NCBI GenBank assembly: GCA_964556145.1 | Contig: CAZKVD010000061.1 | Location: 1-10,228, forward strand | DNA: 10,228 bases | Source of the DNA: F1-20-MAGs119 sp964556145 | GTDB lineage: Bacteria; Actinomycetota; Acidimicrobiia; Acidimicrobiales; Ilumatobacteraceae | Direction of reading: 5' to 3' | In this document: positions 6,216-10,228 of the stretch, piece after piece | Layout of the letters: each line of letters begins with the position of its first letter | How positions within the stretch are numbered: position 1 is the first letter of the stretch | Program-made: the position numbers and the translations under genes | Notes under the pieces: model-generated | Told to the model about the DNA's origin: nothing | Seen by the model: only the letters and a program-made list of their open reading frames with translations | Databases searched by the model: none

Positions 6216-8186
6216 ATGTCAACGCTGACGGTCAAACTTCCCGACGGTTCCGCTCGCGAGTTGCCGGCCGGCTCGAGTGCCGCCGACCTCGCGGCGTCAA
6301 TCGGATCCCGCCTCGCCAAGGCCGCGCTCGCGGCAGTAGTCGATGGCTCCGAGGCCGATCTCTCGGAACCTCTTCCCAACGGCTCCACCGTTGCCATCAT
6401 CACCGCCGACAGTGATGCGGGTCGTCATGTGCTGCGCCACTCGACCGCACACGTTCTTGCCCAGGCCGTCACGTTGTTGTTCCCCGGGGCGAAGTTTTCG
6501 ATCGGGCCCGCCATCGAGGACGGCTTCTACTACGACTTCGACCTGCCCGGTGGCCGCACGTTCTCGGAATCCGACCTCGCGTCGATCACCGAGAAGATGA
6601 AAGAAATCGTCAAGGCCGACCAGCCGTTCGTGCGGTCCGAAGTTGGTGTCGACGACGCACTGCGTCTGTTTGCGGATCAGCCCTACAAGTGCGAAATCAT
6701 CCAGCGAGTCACCTCGGGTGCCGCGGACGGCGCAGATTCGGGAGAGGTCGGTGGCGGCGAAACCATCAGCGTCTATCGCAACACCGATTCGTTCGTCGAC
6801 CTGTGTCGTGGGCCGCACGTGCCGTCGACGGGCAAGCTCGGGCACTTCGCCCTCATGAAGGTTGCAGGTGCGCACTGGCGTTCGTCGGAAAAGGGTCCGA
6901 TGCTCCAGCGCATCTACGGCACGGCATGGGAATCGAAGTCGGCGCTCGACGAACACCTCCACCGCCTCGCCGAGGCCGAGAAGCGCGATCACCGTCGTCT
7001 GGCCGTGGAACAAGACCTTCTCTCGTTCCCGTCGGAGCTCGGTGGCGGCCTTGCCGTGTGGCACCCCAAGGGGGCCATCGTTCGCAAGCTAATGGAGGAC
7101 TACAGCCGCGAGCGTCACCAAAAGGGCGGCTACCAGTTCGTCTTCACCCCGCACCTCGCCAACGCAAATCTCTTCCAGACTTCGGGGCACCTCGACTTCT
7201 ACCGCGACGGCATGTATCCGCCGATGGAAATGGACAACGGCGTCTACTACCCGAAGCCGATGAACTGCCCGATGCACTGTCTCATTTTCGCCGGCCGTGG
7301 TCGCAGCTACCGCGAGCTGCCGATGCGTCTGTTCGAACTCGGAACCGTCTACCGGTACGAGCGTGCGGGAACCCTGCACGGCCTCATGCGCGTCCGTGGC
7401 TTCACGCAGGACGACAGCCACATCTATTGCACCGAGGATCAACTCCAGGACGAGATTGCCTCATTGCTCGACTTCGTCATGAGCGTTCTGCGTCGATTCG
7501 GCTTCAAGGATTTCACTGCGAACCTCAGCACGAAAGACCCCGAGAAGTATGTCGGTGACGATGCAATCTGGGACAAGGCGACTGCGGCTCTGCGTGCGGG
7601 CCTCGAAAAGTACGGGCTCGACTACAAGATCAAGGAAGGCGACGCCGCGTTCTACGGCCCGAAAATCGACATCGACGTGCGCGACGCCATCGGACGCAAG
7701 TGGCAGTTGTCGACCATTCAGTGCGACTTCAATCTGCCGCAGCGCTTCGACCTCGAATACGTCGGTGCGGACTCACAGCGTCACCGCCCGATCATGTTGC
7801 ACCGTGCGCTCTTTGGTTCGGTCGAACGTTTCTTCGGCGTCTTGCTCGAGCACTACGCGGGGGCGCTGCCCACATGGTTGGCGCCGGTGCAGGTGCGGAT
7901 GTTGCCGGTCGCTTCCGCTCACGAGGCGTATGCAGCCGAGGTTGCCGCGAAACTCGAAGCCGACGGACTACGGGTCGACGTGGTGCATTCCGACGACCAA
8001 CTTGGCAAGCGCATCCGCAACGCGAAGTTGGAGAAGATTCCGTACGTTCTCGTCGTCGGTGACGACGACGTCACCAACGGAACCGTGGGCGTCAACCCGC
8101 GCGGAGGTGAGGTCGAACGCGACGTTCGCATCGACGACTTCTCCGCACGTGTCGCAGCCGACGTGGCGGAAGACATCGATGCTTGA
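6216..8186 (+). CDS. thrS: Threonine--tRNA ligase (ThrRS)
   Basis: A 656-residue class II synthetase that charges tRNA-Thr and edits Ser-tRNA-Thr. Domain order is complete: TGS (about 1-65), the editing domain with HSTAH (H75, H79) and LCRGPH (C197, H201), the catalytic core and the C-terminal anticodon-binding domain. The zinc ligands that recognise threonine are C351 (MNCPMH), H402 (DDSHIYC) and H529 (HRALFGS), matching C334/H385/H511 of the E. coli enzyme in spacing. Motif 2 (RYERAGTLHGLMRVRGF) is intact. A Gly/Ala/Asp-rich insertion of about 15 residues lies just before ISVYR in the editing domain. ATG 6216 is chosen because the TGS domain starts there (MSTLTVKLPDG); an in-frame ATG 90 bp upstream would lie inside plsC. 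It overlaps the HIT gene by 8 bp. Confidence 0.98.
   Translation: MSTLTVKLPDGSARELPAGSSAADLAASIGSRLAKAALAAVVDGSEADLSEPLPNGSTVAIITADSDAGRHVLRHSTAHVLAQAVTLLFPGAKFSIGPAIEDGFYYDFDLPGGRTFSESDLASITEKMKEIVKADQPFVRSEVGVDDALRLFADQPYKCEIIQRVTSGAADGADSGEVGGGETISVYRNTDSFVDLCRGPHVPSTGKLGHFALMKVAGAHWRSSEKGPMLQRIYGTAWESKSALDEHLHRLAEAEKRDHRRLAVEQDLLSFPSELGGGLAVWHPKGAIVRKLMEDYSRERHQKGGYQFVFTPHLANANLFQTSGHLDFYRDGMYPPMEMDNGVYYPKPMNCPMHCLIFAGRGRSYRELPMRLFELGTVYRYERAGTLHGLMRVRGFTQDDSHIYCTEDQLQDEIASLLDFVMSVLRRFGFKDFTANLSTKDPEKYVGDDAIWDKATAALRAGLEKYGLDYKIKEGDAAFYGPKIDIDVRDAIGRKWQLSTIQCDFNLPQRFDLEYVGADSQRHRPIMLHRALFGSVERFFGVLLEHYAGALPTWLAPVQVRMLPVASAHEAYAAEVAAKLEADGLRVDVVHSDDQLGKRIRNAKLEKIPYVLVVGDDDVTNGTVGVNPRGGEVERDVRIDDFSARVAADVAEDIDA
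8168..8172 (+). promoter_or_regulatory. Shine-Dalgarno site of the HIT gene
   Basis: GGAAG inside the end of thrS lies 6 nt before ATG 8179. With the 8-bp overlap this points to translational coupling to thrS. Confidence 0.5.
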
Positions 8187-8694
8187 CCACTTGTGGAACG
8201 GGTGGCGAGCTGCCTACGTCCAGAAGTGGGGGGAGACCGCGGGCGATCCGTTGGCGCCCAACGGCGGGTCCGTCTTCAGTCGCATTCTGGGAAGTGGGCT
8301 GTCCGACGAAGAGGCGCACATCGTGCGACGTGGAGAGACCTGCTTCGTGATCCTGAACGCGTATCCCTACGCATCAGGACATCTCCTGGTTCTGCCGTAC
8401 CGCGAGGTGCCGAATCTCGAGGACCTCAGCGCCGCCGAGGCGGGCGAGTTGTGGTCGCTCGTCACACAGGGTGTTCGGGCCCTGAAGGTCGCGTACCAAC
8501 CCCAGGGAGTCAATGTCGGCATCAACCTCGGTCCGCCGGCCGGCGGAAGCATTTCCGAGCACCTTCACGTCCACGTTGTTCCGCGCTGGGTCGGTGACGC
8601 GAACTTCATGACGGCAGTGGCGAACACCCGGACATTGCCCGAGGCGCTTGCTGATTCTGCGGCGAAACTGCGCGGCGCCTGGAACCGCCTCTAG
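8179..8694 (+). CDS. HIT domain protein, probable Ap4A phosphorylase type
   Basis: A 171-residue histidine-triad protein. The active-site motif HLHVHVV (H128, H130, H132; H130 the expected nucleophile) follows GPPAGGSISE, and the N-terminal half has the family block CFVILNAYPYASGHLLVLPYREV. HIT enzymes hydrolyse or phosphorolyse nucleotide phosphoesters in the cytosol. The syntenic M. tuberculosis protein Rv2613c, also between thrS and pgsA, has been reported as a diadenosine tetraphosphate phosphorylase, so that is the best guess. Disposal of Ap4A made by aminoacyl-tRNA synthetases would explain the association with thrS; this is inference. The start overlaps the thrS stop (ATG 8179, TGA 8184) and a GGAAG precedes it. 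Length is typical for this subgroup. Confidence 0.92.
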   Translation: MLDHLWNGWRAAYVQKWGETAGDPLAPNGGSVFSRILGSGLSDEEAHIVRRGETCFVILNAYPYASGHLLVLPYREVPNLEDLSAAEAGELWSLVTQGVRALKVAYQPQGVNVGINLGPPAGGSISEHLHVHVVPRWVGDANFMTAVANTRTLPEALADSAAKLRGAWNRL

Positions 8695-8697
8695 GGT
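8692..8697 (+). promoter_or_regulatory. Candidate -10 box formed by the HIT stop codon
   Basis: TAGGGT begins with the HIT-gene TAG stop and ends 6 nt before GTG 8704, the leaderless arrangement seen at other genes here. It competes with the GGAGG at 8698-8702, which is too close to the GTG (1 nt) to be a normal ribosome-binding site. Confidence 0.3.
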
Positions 8698-8712
8698 GGA
8701 GGCGTGGCCTCC
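8698..8712 (+). promoter_or_regulatory. Perfect hairpin with a GTG start codon as its loop
   Basis: GGAGGC (8698-8703) and GCCTCC (8707-8712) are perfect reverse complements, and the three loop bases are the GTG start codon of the next gene. Beyond one T/C mismatch the stem gains two more pairs (8695-8696 with 8714-8715). On a read-through mRNA the start and the GGAGG would both be hidden. Confidence 0.45.
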
Positions 8713-9207
8713 CCCGAACACGGCGACGAAATTCGCGACTCACTTCCCGACGACCTGAACATCACCGCGTTCAGTGGCGCCTATGAATTCCCCGACAACA
8801 GCCGTCGCCGGATACCGGGAGTGATGTATCTCGTCCTCGCCGCAGTGTGCGTTGCCATCCGGGTTGTTGGCGGATCCGAGTCGCCAATTGCAAACGGTGG
8901 TTGGGTTGCTGCCGCGGTCTTGTTGGGTGTCGTTGGGCTCTTCAGTATTTCGTCGGGTTGGCGAATGTCGATCGACGAAAAGCAGGCGCTCGTTGTTGCC
9001 ACCAGGGCGGTTGGTTTCCCCGTCGGTCATGCCTCGGCTCAGCAGGTGTGGCACGGGTTCCGCAGTCGCCCGACGTGGCGAATCTTCTGTTACAGCGCCG
9101 AAGAGCCACCGCTGCGTCGTGGCCTCGTGCTGGTCGACGCGGTCAACGGTTCGGTTGTCGAGAAGCTCACGGAAGCAAATCCGGAAGGTCCGAAACCCAC
9201 CGCGTGA
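8704..9207 (+). CDS. Unrecognised two-helix membrane protein in the PIM locus
   Basis: A 167-residue protein I cannot assign to a family. Residues 1-37 are polar and acidic then basic (NSRRR before the membrane). Two hydrophobic helices follow at about 38-56 and 64-83, joined by a short Gly/Ser/Asn turn, and then a soluble domain of about 84 residues (RMSIDEKQALVVATRAVG onward) with several beta-like stretches. By the positive-inside rule both ends probably lie in the cytosol. It sits 9 bp after the HIT gene and 25 bp before pgsA, where M. tuberculosis has no separate gene. A role with phosphatidylinositol or PIM synthesis is guilt by association only. The GTG 8704 start is the sole option that keeps the N-terminus; the next in-frame ATG is inside the first helix. 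Codon composition resembles its neighbours. Confidence 0.7.
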   Translation: MASPEHGDEIRDSLPDDLNITAFSGAYEFPDNSRRRIPGVMYLVLAAVCVAIRVVGGSESPIANGGWVAAAVLLGVVGLFSISSGWRMSIDEKQALVVATRAVGFPVGHASAQQVWHGFRSRPTWRIFCYSAEEPPLRRGLVLVDAVNGSVVEKLTEANPEGPKPTA

Positions 9208-9219
9208 GCGGCGGGGCAT

Positions 9220-9225
9220 TACCCT
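9220..9225 (+). promoter_or_regulatory. Candidate -10 box for leaderless pgsA
   Basis: TACCCT is followed by exactly 7 nt and then ATG 9233, the same geometry as at fabI. No Shine-Dalgarno sequence is present in the 25-bp gap. This would give pgsA its own promoter inside the gene cluster. Confidence 0.5.
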
Positions 9226-9232
9226 TCATCCC

Positions 9233-9916
9233 ATGTTCGACGGAAACTGGAAGACCCAAGTCGAGCGCGCGGTTCGACCGATGGGCGAGTCGCTGCGCCG
9301 AGCCGGTGTCACACCCGACGTTCTCACCGTCATTGGTCTTCTCCTTGCCATCGCAGCCGCGTTCGCGGTTGGCATGGGCGCGCTTCGCGCGGGGCTGTTG
9401 CTCGTCATCCTGGCTGCGTTGCCCGACCTCCTCGACGGGGCGGTCGCCAAGGCGGGCAATCTGTCGAGCCAGCGTGGCGCTTTCTTCGACTCGGTGATCG
9501 ACCGGGTCACGGATGGCTTCCTGCTCGGCGGCATTGCATGGTTCCTCGCATCCCGCGACGGTGGCCACATGGCCGTTCTTCCTCTCGCCGTCATGGGCGT
9601 GTCCTCCACCATCAGCTACGAGCGCGCCAAAGCCGAATCCCTGGGGCTGAATGCCAAGGGCGGCCTGATGGAGCGCGCCGAGCGGATCATCCTTCTGTGC
9701 GTCGGACTTCTCTTCGACTCGGTGCTCGTGCCGATTCTGTGGGTCATGCTCGTGCTCACTTCGATCACGATGATTCAGCGCTTCGTCAAGGTGTGGAAGC
9801 AGGCCGCAGTCGCACCGATCGCTGAGGTACGGATCGAGCAGCGTCAACTGCGTCGCGCGTCGCGAAAGGCCGCACGACTGCAGCGACGCTCTTCGGCACG
9901 CCGTCGCGCGCGCTGA
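9233..9916 (+). CDS. pgsA: CDP-alcohol phosphatidyltransferase, probable phosphatidylinositol phosphate synthase
   Basis: A 227-residue integral membrane enzyme of the CDP-alcohol phosphatidyltransferase family. The signature runs D65-xx-D68-G69-xx-A72-K73-x8-G82-xxx-D86-xxx-D90; the four Asp residues bind the metals and CDP-diacylglycerol. The usual Arg of DGxxAR is Lys73. Several hydrophobic helices follow across about residues 27-185, and the C-terminus is strongly basic (about 196-227, rich in Arg), probably cytosolic. Placement between thrS/HIT and a PIM acyltransferase matches M. tuberculosis PgsA1 (Rv2612c), so the likely acceptor is myo-inositol 1-phosphate, giving phosphatidylinositol phosphate. 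The family motif alone would not exclude phosphatidylglycerol phosphate synthase. The start at ATG 9233 gives the normal family length; a longer in-frame extension would run antiparallel in frame to the preceding gene and is rejected. Confidence 0.9.
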   Translation: MFDGNWKTQVERAVRPMGESLRRAGVTPDVLTVIGLLLAIAAAFAVGMGALRAGLLLVILAALPDLLDGAVAKAGNLSSQRGAFFDSVIDRVTDGFLLGGIAWFLASRDGGHMAVLPLAVMGVSSTISYERAKAESLGLNAKGGLMERAERIILLCVGLLFDSVLVPILWVMLVLTSITMIQRFVKVWKQAAVAPIAEVRIEQRQLRRASRKAARLQRRSSARRRAR

Positions 9917-9928
9917 ACCCCATCGTCC

Positions 9929-10228
9929 ATGGCAACCCTGCGAGAGTCCGCGGCCGACACGTTCACGGTCGGTACCTACAAGATGGCCAGTCTGCTGGCA
10001 CAGCTCACGCCCGGGCCGCTTGCGTACGCCAGTGCGCGTCTTCTCGGTTACACCGCGTCGGCATCTCTGCAGTCGAGGCGCAGCATCATCGAGCGACACA
10101 TCCGCCGTGCCAAGCCGGGTATCGAAAAGCGAGAGTTACGCAGTGCCGTTCAGTCGGCTTTCGACAGTTATGCGCGCTACTACGTCGAGAGCTTTCGACT
10201 TCCCGGGTTGCCGCGCGAGGTGGTGCAC
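9929..10228 (+). CDS. Phosphatidylinositol mannoside acyltransferase (partial, 5' end)
   Basis: The first 100 codons of a gene that continues past the window; the frame is open to the last base. The translation starts MATLRESAADTFTVGTYK and contains a hydrophobic stretch, an Arg-rich segment (SRRSIIERHIRRAKPG) and then AFDSYARYYVESFRLP. That last block is typical of the HtrB/LpxL-like acyltransferases that acylate PIM in actinobacteria (M. tuberculosis Rv2611c, PatA). It acts at the inner face of the cytoplasmic membrane. The catalytic His and acidic residue lie beyond the window. It begins 12 bp after pgsA with no Shine-Dalgarno sequence and no clear -10 box, so coupling to pgsA is likely. 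The assignment rests on this short N-terminal match plus synteny. Confidence 0.82.
   Translation, partial: MATLRESAADTFTVGTYKMASLLAQLTPGPLAYASARLLGYTASASLQSRRSIIERHIRRAKPGIEKRELRSAVQSAFDSYARYYVESFRLPGLPREVVH

Noticed and set aside
5537..6403. Long minus-strand open frame of 288 codons antisense to plsC and the start of thrS
   Set aside because: It has no recognisable motif, runs across two well-supported plus-strand genes, and is the kind of open antisense frame that GC-rich third positions produce.
6297..7064. Minus-strand open frame of 255 codons antisense to thrS
   Set aside because: It mirrors the conserved thrS frame and shows no protein signature.
7549..8178. Upstream extension of the HIT frame by 210 codons through thrS
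   Set aside because: The added sequence is an out-of-frame reading of thrS, rich in Arg/Ser/Cys and low-complexity. The HIT family start and an SD-like GGAAG point to ATG 8179.
9167..10099. Minus-strand open frame of 310 codons antisense to pgsA and the PIM acyltransferase
   Set aside because: The translation is polar, His/Arg-rich and without domain features, and the opposite strand holds a clear CDP-alcohol phosphatidyltransferase.
1..10228. Defence system, prophage, insertion sequence or CRISPR array
   Set aside because: All confident genes are core metabolism or translation. No transposase, integrase, terminal repeats or spaced direct repeats were seen.

Overview
The window looks like a chromosomal segment of a high-GC member of the Actinomycetota, with coding on both strands and almost no spare DNA. 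Four things support this: a mycothiol ligase (MshC) rather than only a cysteinyl-tRNA synthetase; an F420-dependent NADP oxidoreductase-type protein; an enoyl-ACP reductase that reads like mycobacterial InhA; and the gene order thrS – HIT – pgsA – PIM acyltransferase, which matches the phosphatidylinositol mannoside (PIM) locus of Mycobacterium tuberculosis (Rv2614c to Rv2611c). The InhA-like protein lacks the long substrate loop of mycobacteria and other details differ, so a non-mycolate lineage such as the Acidimicrobiia is my best guess. That placement is inference.

Layout. (1) Bases 1-667: the last codons of an upstream gene, then a nitroreductase on the plus strand. (2) Bases 658-3424: a minus-strand pair, fabI/inhA-like followed by a DUF255/YyaL thioredoxin-domain protein, which meets the nitroreductase tail to tail with a 10-bp overlap. 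(3) Bases 3425-3486: a 62-bp divergent promoter region. (4) Bases 3487-5291: a plus-strand overlapping pair, an F420:NADP reductase-like gene and mshC, ending in a weak hairpin. (5) Bases 5292-5407: the only sizeable intergenic region, relatively A+T-rich, with operator-like repeats and a promoter for plsC. (6) Bases 5408-10228: plsC, thrS, a HIT-family hydrolase/phosphorylase, an unrecognised two-helix membrane protein, pgsA, and the first 100 codons of a PIM acyltransferase that runs off the window.

How the genes fit together. The right half is a membrane-lipid block: PlsC makes phosphatidic acid, PgsA makes phosphatidylinositol phosphate, and the acyltransferase acylates PIM. ThrS and the HIT enzyme travel with these genes by long-conserved synteny. 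The left-centre block is redox and fatty-acid chemistry: FabI for fatty-acid elongation, mycothiol synthesis, F420/NADP exchange and FMN nitroreduction.

The main regulatory theme is leaderless initiation. Several genes have a TANNNT-type -10 box ending 6-8 nt before the start codon and no Shine-Dalgarno sequence, while the genes that overlap or nearly touch an upstream gene (mshC, the HIT gene, the DUF255 gene) carry one. Twice the upstream gene's TAG stop doubles as the start of such a -10 box. I found no mobile element, CRISPR array, tRNA, rRNA or clear new multi-gene system. The least explained items are the 167-residue membrane protein inside the PIM locus, whose GTG start sits in the loop of a perfect hairpin, and the repeat cluster upstream of plsC.
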